From contig NZ_JAEFAJ010000035.1 in the NCBI RefSeq assembly GCF_016287535.1, forward strand, positions 1 to 36,557: a DNA stretch of 36,557 nucleotides, in the 5' to 3' direction. This stretch comes from Ruminococcus sp. Lineage in GTDB: Bacteria > Bacillota > Clostridia > Oscillospirales > Ruminococcaceae. Positions 25,216 through 31,664 of the stretch are shown one piece after another; the stretch's first letter is position 1; each line of letters opens with the position of its first letter. The notes beneath the pieces were generated by a model. The model worked only from the letters and a program-made list of their open reading frames with translations, was not told the DNA's origin and ran no database searches. A program made the position numbers and the translations under genes.

Positions 25216-25754
25216 ATATCCGCGCTCCTTTTGTCTTTGAAACGGCTGCCCAGCTTTTCCTCAAGCAGCGCTCCGAGTTCGTAAGCATTTCCCTCTGTAA
25301 GTTCGGATTTGTGTATGATAAAAGCTCTTTTCTTATTTATAAATATGAAGAAGTAGTTCATCGTCTCCACTGCATGGTGCAGGCTGCTGTAGGGAAACAC
25401 CTTGTGTACGGTGAAATTTTCTGCCGTCTTCAGGTCGTCAAGAGCGTCATCACTGAATGAGAGGTCCAGAACGGAGCCATCCGCGGGAAGCTTCTGCTTT
25501 CCGCCGTCCTCTTTCAGCACCTTTATTATGTCCTTTCCAGTCCACAGTGCCAGCAAAGCGCCGCACACTATCAGGAACGTGTACCTTGTATCCGGAAATC
25601 TGCGTGAATAGTACAGCAGATACATCACCGCAGATATGCTTGTCGCAAACCACAGACAGTCGCTTATGATATTTTTCAATATATAAGGCAGCTTTGTAAG
25701 AGCATAAATAGCCTTCAGGTGGTGCTGCTGATATTTTACCCTTGCTCTTATCAT
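25212..25754 (-). CDS. YcxB-like two-span membrane protein, copy 3
   Basis: A 180-residue protein. The head is rich in Arg/Lys/His, and two membrane spans lie at about residues 33-50 and 58-75. The C-terminal domain ends IIHKSELTEGNAYELGALLEEKLGSRF, here quoted in part as LTEGNAYELGALLEEKLG, which is the array's shared motif. Its start lies 1 nt from the stop of copy 2 and its end overlaps copy 4. No enzyme motif is seen. Confidence 0.65.
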   Translation of the reverse strand: MIRARVKYQQHHLKAIYALTKLPYILKNIISDCLWFATSISAVMYLLYYSRRFPDTRYTFLIVCGALLALWTGKDIIKVLKEDGGKQKLPADGSVLDLSFSDDALDDLKTAENFTVHKVFPYSSLHHAVETMNYFFIFINKKRAFIIHKSELTEGNAYELGALLEEKLGSRFKDKRSADI

Positions 25755-25755
25755 A

Positions 25756-26280
25756 TCACTTTACCCTGTATTTTCTGCCCAGCTTTTCGCGGAGTATAGC
25801 CGACAGCTGCTGAGGAGCACCCTGTGTGAAGCTGTTTTCGTGGAACGATATGCCGCTGCCGGAGCCGAATATCAGCACGAACCAGCCCTCTTTATAGACA
25901 GCCCTGCGTACGGTGCCGTAGCTCTGCTCCGAATGGGAGCTGATACCTGTACACTCCGTCCTGACAGAGCAGCTTTCCTCGCTGAAAGCGAAGCTCTGCA
26001 CCATATCAGGAGCGGTCTTCTGCAGGACTCTGAATCTCCTTGCCGGATAGCGGAGTATCCTTACCATGAATATGACCGCCGCGCACACGAGAACAGTTCC
26101 GCAGACAACGAATATCAGATCGCCCCTGCCTTTTTTATAGTATAATATACTCATCACAAGGGCTGTAAGCATTATGAGCAGCAGCACCGCGAAAGCGGCT
26201 ATTGTCCTTTTAGGCGGAGCTGTGACGCGGAACAGCCTGTTTATGCTTTCACGGGAAGGCTTTGTTTTTACTGTTATCAT
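25756..26280 (-). CDS. YcxB-like two-span membrane protein, copy 2
   Basis: A 174-residue protein with two hydrophobic spans at about residues 26-48 and 56-76 (TIAAFAVLLLIMLTALVMSI and LIFVVCGTVLVCAAVIFMV). The C-terminus carries the shared motif FTQGAPQQLSAILREKLG, with Gln replacing the usual Glu. The start overlaps copy 1 by 4 nt. It is the most divergent of the four in its last domain. Confidence 0.65.
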   Translation of the reverse strand: MITVKTKPSRESINRLFRVTAPPKRTIAAFAVLLLIMLTALVMSILYYKKGRGDLIFVVCGTVLVCAAVIFMVRILRYPARRFRVLQKTAPDMVQSFAFSEESCSVRTECTGISSHSEQSYGTVRRAVYKEGWFVLIFGSGSGISFHENSFTQGAPQQLSAILREKLGRKYRVK

Positions 26281-26819
26281 AACCAGCCCTCCTTTACGGT
26301 ATACCTGTTTCCGAGGGTATTGCTGAGGTATTTTCTCAGTTCATCGGCATTTCCCTCGGTTATATCGGTATCGGAAAAGAAAATGCTTTCCGCCTGACTT
26401 ATGTTAAGCTTGAAATAACCCATAGTCTCACGCGCCGAAACAAGTCTCGAAGCGCTGTAAACGCTGTTTTCCTTTGAATTAGCGGATACCGCTCTGTATT
26501 CGATATTTTCACCGCCGACAACGACCTCATATTTAAGGTCGGGATAACAGGCTGACAGCTTCCTGAATGTCCTTACCGGATTCATTAACAGCAGCTTCAG
26601 TGTACTGCCGATAAATATCCCAAAGAATATCGAAAGATACAGGATAAGGTCGGCAGTGAGCCTGTGTTTGCTGTACGCGGATATCACAGCCGCAAAGGAG
26701 ACAAGAATGAATTCGACTGCTCCCAGAACAGCAAGAACACGGTAGAATCTGTACTGCAATGATGACTTTACTGCTGCTGAATGTACTTTTATGTCGTATT
26801 TCACATTTGCTTTTACCAT
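26277..26819 (-). CDS. YcxB-like two-span membrane protein, copy 1
   Basis: A 180-residue protein and the first gene of the array. Spans lie at about residues 27-48 and 57-77. The C-terminal domain ends DITEGNADELRKYLSNTLG, the shared motif. The ATG has AGGAG at about 6 nt. A weak promoter may lie upstream on the minus strand (TTGCAC near 26870, 18-nt spacer, TTTATA). Nothing else is visible between 26820 and 26895. Confidence 0.65.
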   Translation of the reverse strand: MVKANVKYDIKVHSAAVKSSLQYRFYRVLAVLGAVEFILVSFAAVISAYSKHRLTADLILYLSIFFGIFIGSTLKLLLMNPVRTFRKLSACYPDLKYEVVVGGENIEYRAVSANSKENSVYSASRLVSARETMGYFKLNISQAESIFFSDTDITEGNADELRKYLSNTLGNRYTVKEGWL

Positions 26820-26895
26820 GATAGTCTCCTACATTCTTTATACTTTTATAAACTTTAAAGCTGTATTTCCGTGCAAATCCTCTTTTTTCCCGGAC

Positions 26896-26926
26896 ATAAA
26901 AAAGCCCTTGCAGGGAAATTGCAAGG
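26896..26926 (-). terminator. Second terminator after the tRNA operon
   Basis: Stem CCTTGCA / TGCAAGG (26906-26912 and 26920-26926), with a minus-strand T run at 26897-26903. It backs up the terminator at 26945-26977. Confidence 0.65.
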
Positions 26927-26944
26927 TTGAAAGCTGCAGAAGTT

Positions 26945-26977
26945 CAAACAAAAACAGCCCCGAAAAATTTTCGGGGC
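26945..26977 (-). terminator. First terminator after the tRNA operon
   Basis: Stem GCCCCGAAAA / TTTTCGGGGC (26957-26966 and 26968-26977), followed on the minus strand by TGTTTTTGTTT. It lies 6 nt past the 3' end of tRNA-Tyr. Confidence 0.85.
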
Positions 26978-26982
26978 GTTTC

Positions 26983-27068
26983 TGGTGGGAGAGGATGGAT
27001 TCGGACCATCGAAGCTGAAAAGCAACAGATTTACAGTCTGCCCCCTTTGGCCACTCGGGAACTCTCCC
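26983..27068 (-). tRNA. tRNA-Tyr (anticodon GUA)
   Basis: 86 nt with encoded CCA. The acceptor stem GGGAGAG pairs with CTCTCCC. The anticodon loop CTGTAAA gives GUA. A long class II variable arm and the T-loop GTCCGAATC are present. It is the last tRNA of the operon. Confidence 0.97.
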
Positions 27069-27102
27069 ATACGAATAAAAATTTTGTCTCAGGACAAAAT
27101 AA

Positions 27103-27178
27103 TGGAGCTGGTGGACGGACTCGAACCCCCGACCTGCTGATTACAAATCAGCTGCTCTACCAACTGAGCTACACCAGC
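27103..27178 (-). tRNA. tRNA-Thr (anticodon UGU)
   Basis: 76 nt with encoded CCA. The acceptor stem GCTGGTG pairs with CACCAGC. The anticodon loop TTTGTAA gives UGU, and the T-loop is GTTCGAGTC. It lies 34 nt upstream of tRNA-Tyr. Confidence 0.97.
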
Positions 27179-27241
27179 GCTAATGCTTAATTATTATACC
27201 ACATTTGCTACTGCTTGTCAAGTACTTTTTTATTATTTTAT

Positions 27242-27318
27242 TGGTCGAGGCGACAGGACTCGAACCTGCGGCATCTTGCTCCCAAAGCAAGCACTCTACC
27301 AAACTGAGTTACGCCTCG
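27242..27318 (-). tRNA. tRNA-Pro (anticodon UGG)
   Basis: 77 nt with encoded CCA. The acceptor stem CGAGGCG pairs with CGCCTCG. The anticodon loop TTTGGGA gives UGG. The D arm reads AACTCAGTTTGGTAGAG, slightly unlike the GCGC form common in tRNA-Pro, but the cloverleaf is complete. Confidence 0.94.
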
Positions 27319-27359
27319 GATCTACATTCTTCGCCAAGTCCTTGACGGACAGCTTTTAT

Positions 27360-27388
27360 ATTATATCAGAACCGTTTATGATTGTCAA
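27360..27388 (-). promoter_or_regulatory. Consensus promoter of the tRNA operon
   Basis: Minus strand TTGACA (27383-27388), a 17-nt spacer and TATAAT (27360-27365), a perfect sigma-A promoter as expected for stable RNA. The likely start is near 27353. Confidence 0.92.
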
Positions 27389-27458
27389 GTGCGAATTATA
27401 CGATTTGTAACTTCACACAATAATAAGCCGCAGTTTTTATATTTTTTTGCCGCAGCAT

Positions 27459-27487
27459 ATAAAAACAAAAGGGAGCTTAAAGCTCCC
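27459..27487 (-). terminator. Terminator after the small acidic protein gene
   Basis: Stem GGGAGCTT / AAGCTCCC (27470-27477 and 27479-27486), with a T-rich stretch (TTTTGTTTTTA) on the minus strand. Confidence 0.8.
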
Positions 27488-27504
27488 TCAAACATATTGC
27501 GTCA

Positions 27505-27753
27505 TCAGACCTCGTCTTCGTCAGCCTTGTCCTCGTCCTCAGCAGCATCCCCTGCGCTGTCCTTTGTCTCGCCGGAAGCGTCATCGCTTACCTCAAAATC
27601 AACACTCTCGTCTGTATCAAAGTTATCGAAATCATCGTAATCATCATCGTCATAATCAGAATCCGAGTCCTTATCCTTGAGAGCCTGTGCAGCGACATAT
27701 CCTACAGCAGCTGCTGCGCCTGCAGCTAAAATTGCAACTAAAAACTTATTCAT
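27505..27753 (-). CDS. Small membrane-anchored, highly acidic protein
   Basis: An 82-residue protein from the ATG at 27751-27753, after GAGGAAATTGAT. One hydrophobic N-terminal span covers about residues 4-25 (FLVAILAAGAAAAVGYVAA), and the remainder is almost entirely Asp, Glu, Ser and Ala. The layout resembles YtxH-like small proteins. A cation- or envelope-related role is a guess. It has its own promoter and terminator. Confidence 0.7.
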   Translation of the reverse strand: MNKFLVAILAAGAAAAVGYVAAQALKDKDSDSDYDDDDYDDFDNFDTDESVDFEVSDDASGETKDSAGDAAEDEDKADEDEV

Positions 27754-27828
27754 ATCAATTTCCTCTTTTCTCCGCAAGAATTAGTATTACCGAACCGCTT
27801 GCGAACGGGCTCCGATAACCTAATAATT

Positions 27829-27857
27829 ATTATATCATACCTTTTTTGAAATTTCAA
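27829..27857 (-). promoter_or_regulatory. Promoter of the small acidic protein gene
   Basis: Minus strand TTGAAA (27852-27857), a 17-nt spacer and TATAAT (27829-27834). The leader of about 70 nt can form a short hairpin (GAGCC...GGTTC). Confidence 0.8.
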
Positions 27858-27861
27858 CTCT

Positions 27862-28587
27862 TTACATATTATTTGTTAAAAACATCAAAATTGAAAGGGC
27901 TGTTATTGGTGCAGTTTCACAACGCAGTATCCTCCTGCCCAGCCACACCTGTTTTGCGCCTGTTTTTACGGCTGCTTCCGCCTCCTCGCGGTCGAATCCG
28001 CCCTCGCTGCCGATGAAGATACCGACTGTCTCCGCGCCCTCGAAACCTACCTCTCCGAAGGAGCAGCCGCCCTCTTCCTCATAAAAGATAACGGTGCGGT
28101 CAAGCTTTTCCATCATGGAAATGGCTTCACTCAGGCTGACCATATTCGTCACCTCCGGGATAATCCCCCTGCCGGACTGCTTTGCCGCTTCCTCGGCTAT
28201 CTTGTTCAGCCTCGGAAGCTTTTTCCGCTCAAAGTCCTTAGGGTCGGGACGTGAGATACAGCGCCGTGTAAGTACGGGAACTATCCTTGACGCACCCAGC
28301 TCCACGCTTTTCTGTATGATATACTCCAGCTTGTCCAGCTTTGGCACAGCCTGAAACAGAGTTACCTCGATATTCGGCTCTGCCGCGCACCTGTGCTTAT
28401 CCACCAGGTCAAGGTATACCGCTTCCGCAGTGATACTGCCGATAGTGCAGCGGTAATCCGTACCGTTGCAGCAGACCGTTACTTCCTCGCCCGGTCTCAT
28501 ACGGAGAGAACGTCCTATATGGTTGGCGTCGCTTCCTGTGAGGACTATATTGTTTTCGTCTAATTCATTTGTAAAAAATCGTGGCAT
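27862..28587 (-). CDS. rsmE: 16S rRNA (uracil-1498-N3)-methyltransferase
   Basis: A 241-residue SPOUT-class enzyme. The N-terminal PUA-like part has HIGRSLRMRPGEEV (residues 23-36). The middle shows VELGASRIVPVLTRRC (95-110). The knot region shows GIFIGSEGGF (189-198) and LGRRILRCETAPITAL (216-231), the SAM-binding signature. It methylates U1498 of 16S rRNA in the assembled 30S subunit. The ribosome site is weak. It lies after the carboxypeptidase terminator. Confidence 0.95.
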   Translation of the reverse strand: MPRFFTNELDENNIVLTGSDANHIGRSLRMRPGEEVTVCCNGTDYRCTIGSITAEAVYLDLVDKHRCAAEPNIEVTLFQAVPKLDKLEYIIQKSVELGASRIVPVLTRRCISRPDPKDFERKKLPRLNKIAEEAAKQSGRGIIPEVTNMVSLSEAISMMEKLDRTVIFYEEEGGCSFGEVGFEGAETVGIFIGSEGGFDREEAEAAVKTGAKQVWLGRRILRCETAPITALSILMFLTNNM

Positions 28588-28615
28588 ACCACACCGCCTG
28601 TTCTGTCGTTATAAT

Positions 28616-28644
28616 ATCAAAATCCCCTGTCCTTCCGACAGGGG
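28616..28644 (-). terminator. Terminator after the carboxypeptidase gene
   Basis: Stem CCCCTGTC / GACAGGGG (28624-28631 and 28637-28644) with a 5-nt loop, followed by ATTTTGAT on the minus strand. Confidence 0.8.
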
Positions 28645-28659
28645 CTGTCCGTTCGTTCA

Positions 28660-29760
28660 TCATGCTACGCCGAGGTACTCTTCGAGGCATATTCCGCTGT
28701 TGTGTATCCTTGAAGCGATCTTTGAGCCCACATATCTTATGTGCCACGGCTCGTACTGTCTGCCTGTGATATCTTCCTTTCCGAGCGGATAACGGATTAT
28801 AAAGCCGAATTCATGGGCGTGCTGTTCGAGCCACGCAGCCTCCGCCGTATAACCGAAGGAAGAGTCCGCGGTATTGCAGTCCACGCAGAGCCCTGTCTGA
28901 TGCTCGGAGTGTCCGGGGCTTGCGGTACAGATATCCGCCATTGCCTCACCGTAGGTCTTTACGCTTTCCTCATATATCTTTTCCTGATCCTTGTATGAAC
29001 GGAAGCCGGTGCATATATATATCTTCAGCCCTTCCTTTGCGGCTGCGGAGGTAAGAAGGCTGAACTGCTCATAACAAAGGGAATTGAGCGGCGGAGCGTA
29101 TGTGGCAGGGACGCCGTATTCCTTGTTGACGAGCAGGACCCCGTTAACATAAGTAAGCCCCTCTGTATCATCTACAGAAGGGGCCGGAGCCTCAGCCCTG
29201 CTCGACTGAGGCGATGTAGTTGAATCATTGTCGGATGCCGATCCGCGTACAGTAACCTTTATCTGTACTTCCTGCTTGGGGTCAGCTGCTGATTTCAGCG
29301 TAACCAGGCAGACTCCGGGAGAAACTCCGGTTATATGTCCGTAAGAATCGACAACCGCGATACTCGGATCGCTCGTTGACCATCTCTCATCTGCTTCAAG
29401 AGTACCGTCGGGATACTCAAGCACCCTCGGCATATCCTTTTCGCCTACCATGATTGAAACAGTCTGCTTGTCGAGCCTGAAATCGCTTTCGTTAACAGGT
29501 ACTGTTACAGCCGTTGTAGTCGGCGCTGTCGTTGTTATCGAAGGATCGGTAACAGTCGTGGTAGTAGTTATGGTCGTGACGTTCTTGCCGCTTGAAGAAC
29601 TCTTTTTATCGCCCTTGTCCTTGCAGGCGTTGGCGATGAGTATTACAAAAAGAAGCACAAGGAACCCTATTATTGCAAGGGCTGCGAGCCTTCTGTTTCT
29701 GTATGTCCTGCGGGATACTTTTCTGCGGGGACGGTTGGAACTGTATCTGTTATCATCCAT
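28660..29760 (-). CDS. VanY-type D-alanyl-D-alanine carboxypeptidase with Ig-like domain
   Basis: A 366-residue membrane-anchored protein. A basic head (residues 1-24) is followed by one membrane span (25-46), a Thr-rich linker (55-90), a Big_2-like Ig domain (about 97-172), a second linker, and an M15B peptidase domain from about 203. Zinc ligands are His287 and Asp294 in SEHQTGLCVD and His340 in EPWHIRYVG, with Glu337 the likely base. It trims D-Ala from peptidoglycan stem peptides outside the cell. No vanHAX genes are near, so it is housekeeping wall remodelling rather than a resistance cluster. Confidence 0.9.
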   Translation of the reverse strand: MDDNRYSSNRPRRKVSRRTYRNRRLAALAIIGFLVLLFVILIANACKDKGDKKSSSSGKNVTTITTTTTVTDPSITTTAPTTTAVTVPVNESDFRLDKQTVSIMVGEKDMPRVLEYPDGTLEADERWSTSDPSIAVVDSYGHITGVSPGVCLVTLKSAADPKQEVQIKVTVRGSASDNDSTTSPQSSRAEAPAPSVDDTEGLTYVNGVLLVNKEYGVPATYAPPLNSLCYEQFSLLTSAAAKEGLKIYICTGFRSYKDQEKIYEESVKTYGEAMADICTASPGHSEHQTGLCVDCNTADSSFGYTAEAAWLEQHAHEFGFIIRYPLGKEDITGRQYEPWHIRYVGSKIASRIHNSGICLEEYLGVA

Positions 29761-29826
29761 TGTGACAAATCCCTTTCTGTATTGATCGGGCAGCCTGCTG
29801 TCCGTTGTTATTAAAACTTCCTTAAT

Positions 29827-29855
29827 ATTATATCACAGGAATTTTAAAATGTCAC
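29827..29855 (-). promoter_or_regulatory. Promoter of the carboxypeptidase gene
   Basis: Minus strand GTGACA (29850-29855), a 17-nt spacer and TATAAT (29827-29832). The rest of 29856-29990 is AT-rich and shows nothing more. Confidence 0.8.
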
Positions 29856-29990
29856 GCAATTTTGCACAGATTCCGCAATTTTTTAACAACTTGACATATA
29901 ACAAGGTCTGTTTTTGGCATTTTTGACCAAAGGCACCGCAAAAAAGTCCCCCGCAAGACAGCAGCGCAGTACGGAAGCTGAGGACTGTTC

Positions 29991-30019
29991 TTGACAGACA
30001 GGAGCTAAACGGGTATAAT
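29991..30019 (+). promoter_or_regulatory. Consensus promoter of the solute-binding protein gene
   Basis: A perfect TTGACA (29991-29996), a 17-nt spacer and a perfect TATAAT (30014-30019). The start should be near 30026, giving a leader of about 44 nt. Confidence 0.92.
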
Positions 30020-30069
30020 AGTATAGATATAAGCTGCGATGACCGCAGCTTCTGAAAGGAGCTATCATA

Positions 30070-31437
30070 ATGATGAATCCCCGGAGAGTCCTTGCGGCTC
30101 TCATAGCTTCTGCGGCTGTACTTTCATGTGCAGCCTCATGCAGCAAAAAGAATAAAAACAGCGCGCCTGACGTATCCGAGCCCGAAAGCACGGCAGCTGC
30201 GGAAAGCAGCGTTCCTGCCGCCGATCCCGGTGATACCGAGATAACCTGGCTGGCAGACTACGACCTCAACGATCCCGGCTATGAGCGTCCTGCGGCACTC
30301 GCTATCTTCGAGGACGTCTACGGCGGAAGAATAAACTACGTCCAGACCACCCCGGACGACAAGCTCTCAAAGCTTGCGGAGATGATAAACGCAGGCGAAG
30401 AGGTTGATATGTTCCCTTATGAGGACGGAGTGTTCCCGGAGGGGGTATGCCGTGACCTTTTCCAGCCTCTCGACCCATACTACGAACAGCTCGGCATGGA
30501 AGAGGGCATCTGGGACGAAATGTCGGAAGTAATAGATATGTTCGCCTACAAGGGTGAGCACTATGTTGTCCCGTATGCTCTTTCGGAGCCGTTCCTCCTG
30601 ACATACAGCAGGAAGCTCATGCAGTCCGAGGGCATAGACGACCCCTATACCCTGTACCAAGAGGGCAAATGGAACTGGAACACTTTCATGGATATGATAA
30701 ACAAGTTCTCGGCAAGTGAGACAGGCGCACACCATTTCGGCATAAACGGCTTCTACGGCGAGGCTATGCTCTCCTCGACGGGAAGTACCGTCATCGGCTT
30801 CGACGGCAGCAGCTTAAAAAACAATATCGGCGATCCAAAGATAGAGAGCGCTGAGGCTTTCATGCAGGATATCCGCTCAAGATGGCTCTACAACAGCAAC
30901 TGGAGCGATATGTTCCTACGCGACCAGAACACTCTTTTCTATGCATCGAGAGACTGGTCACTTCCGATCTCCGACAGGTACAGCCCCGATCTCGATATCA
31001 TGGTAGTCCCGTTCCCGAAAATGCCCGACGCAGATAAGAACTACATCAACTGCAGGGCAAATGCGCGTATGCTCGTAAAAACCTCCGCAAAGGGCAAGGC
31101 AGTCGCAACTTATCTCAAATGCGAGCGCCTTGCGGTGACAGAGCTGAAGGACTCCGCAAAGGAGAGAGCTCTGAAGGAGATAACCGAGGAGCAGTACAAC
31201 GCTATACAGGAATTCCTCGATCCGTCAAAGGTTACTCCCGTTTTCGACCTCGGATACGGAATGAGCGAAAAAATGTACGGCAACGGCCTCTACACCTTTG
31301 AGACCCGCGGCGTTATGAACAATATAACCTCCGCTCTCCTTGAGGGCGGCGCTCCCGTGGGCTCATGGGGTGAGCTCCGCGACAGAATGTCACCGATGAT
31401 CGACGAGGAGCTTGCGAAGTACAACGATCAGCAGTAA
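30070..31437 (+). CDS. Extracellular solute-binding lipoprotein (sugar ABC-type, family 1)
   Basis: A 455-residue protein with a lipoprotein signal (LSCAASCSKK, Cys24 or Cys20 lipidated) and AAGGAG 8 nt before the ATG. The mature part has the usual family 1 features: an early ITWLADYDL strand, KLAEMINAGEEVDMFPYEDG around residues 98-117, and GEHYVVPYALSEPFLLTYSRKL-type residues around 164-185 forming the cleft. Aromatic residues in the WNWNTFMDMINKF region are typical of sugar binders. No permease or ATPase gene is adjacent, so it either serves a remote transporter or acts as a sensor subunit. The ligand cannot be read. Confidence 0.8.
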   Translation: MMNPRRVLAALIASAAVLSCAASCSKKNKNSAPDVSEPESTAAAESSVPAADPGDTEITWLADYDLNDPGYERPAALAIFEDVYGGRINYVQTTPDDKLSKLAEMINAGEEVDMFPYEDGVFPEGVCRDLFQPLDPYYEQLGMEEGIWDEMSEVIDMFAYKGEHYVVPYALSEPFLLTYSRKLMQSEGIDDPYTLYQEGKWNWNTFMDMINKFSASETGAHHFGINGFYGEAMLSSTGSTVIGFDGSSLKNNIGDPKIESAEAFMQDIRSRWLYNSNWSDMFLRDQNTLFYASRDWSLPISDRYSPDLDIMVVPFPKMPDADKNYINCRANARMLVKTSAKGKAVATYLKCERLAVTELKDSAKERALKEITEEQYNAIQEFLDPSKVTPVFDLGYGMSEKMYGNGLYTFETRGVMNNITSALLEGGAPVGSWGELRDRMSPMIDEELAKYNDQQ

Positions 31438-31491
31438 AAAAGCGGCTTTGCCGCTTAAAAGCGGGGGCGCACTGCGTGCGCCCCCGTTCTT
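31438..31491 (+). terminator. Terminator pair after the solute-binding protein gene
   Basis: AAGCGGC / GCCGCTT directly after the stop, then a strong stem CGGGGGCGCAC / GTGCGCCCCCG (31462-31472 and 31476-31486) with a 3-nt loop and a short TTCTT tail. Confidence 0.75.
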
Positions 31492-31508
31492 ATCCCCTCC
31501 CGACTGGT

Positions 31509-31574
31509 ATTACGCACAAATGATATACGACGTTTTTGATGTATCCCACAAAGATTTGCGAATTTGTGCGTAAT
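31509..31574. promoter_or_regulatory. 13-bp inverted repeat upstream of the first GH9 gene, candidate operator
   Basis: ATTACGCACAAAT (31509-31521) and ATTTGTGCGTAAT (31562-31574) are perfect inverted copies with a 40-nt gap; their centres are 53 bp apart, about five helical turns. The right arm ends 36 bp before a TATAAT at 31611-31616. The position suits a regulator binding two sites on the same DNA face. No such copy is seen upstream of the second GH9 gene. Confidence 0.5.
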
Positions 31575-31610
31575 TACATAAAATATTCACAAAATCCACG
31601 AAAAATATGT

Positions 31611-31616
31611 TATAAT
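31611..31616 (+). promoter_or_regulatory. -10 box of the first GH9 gene
   Basis: A perfect TATAAT with a poor -35 (TTCACA at a 19-nt spacing), as expected for a promoter that needs an activator. The transcript would start near 31623, about 42 nt before the ATG. Confidence 0.55.
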
Positions 31617-31664
31617 ATGTTATGGAAGTTTATTCTTCTACAAAGTATGAGAGGGGTGTTTGAA

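Noticed and set aside
28660..29760. VanY-like gene as a vancomycin-resistance locus
   Set aside because: No vanH, vanA, vanX, vanR or vanS genes are near; the domain is also common in ordinary wall enzymes.
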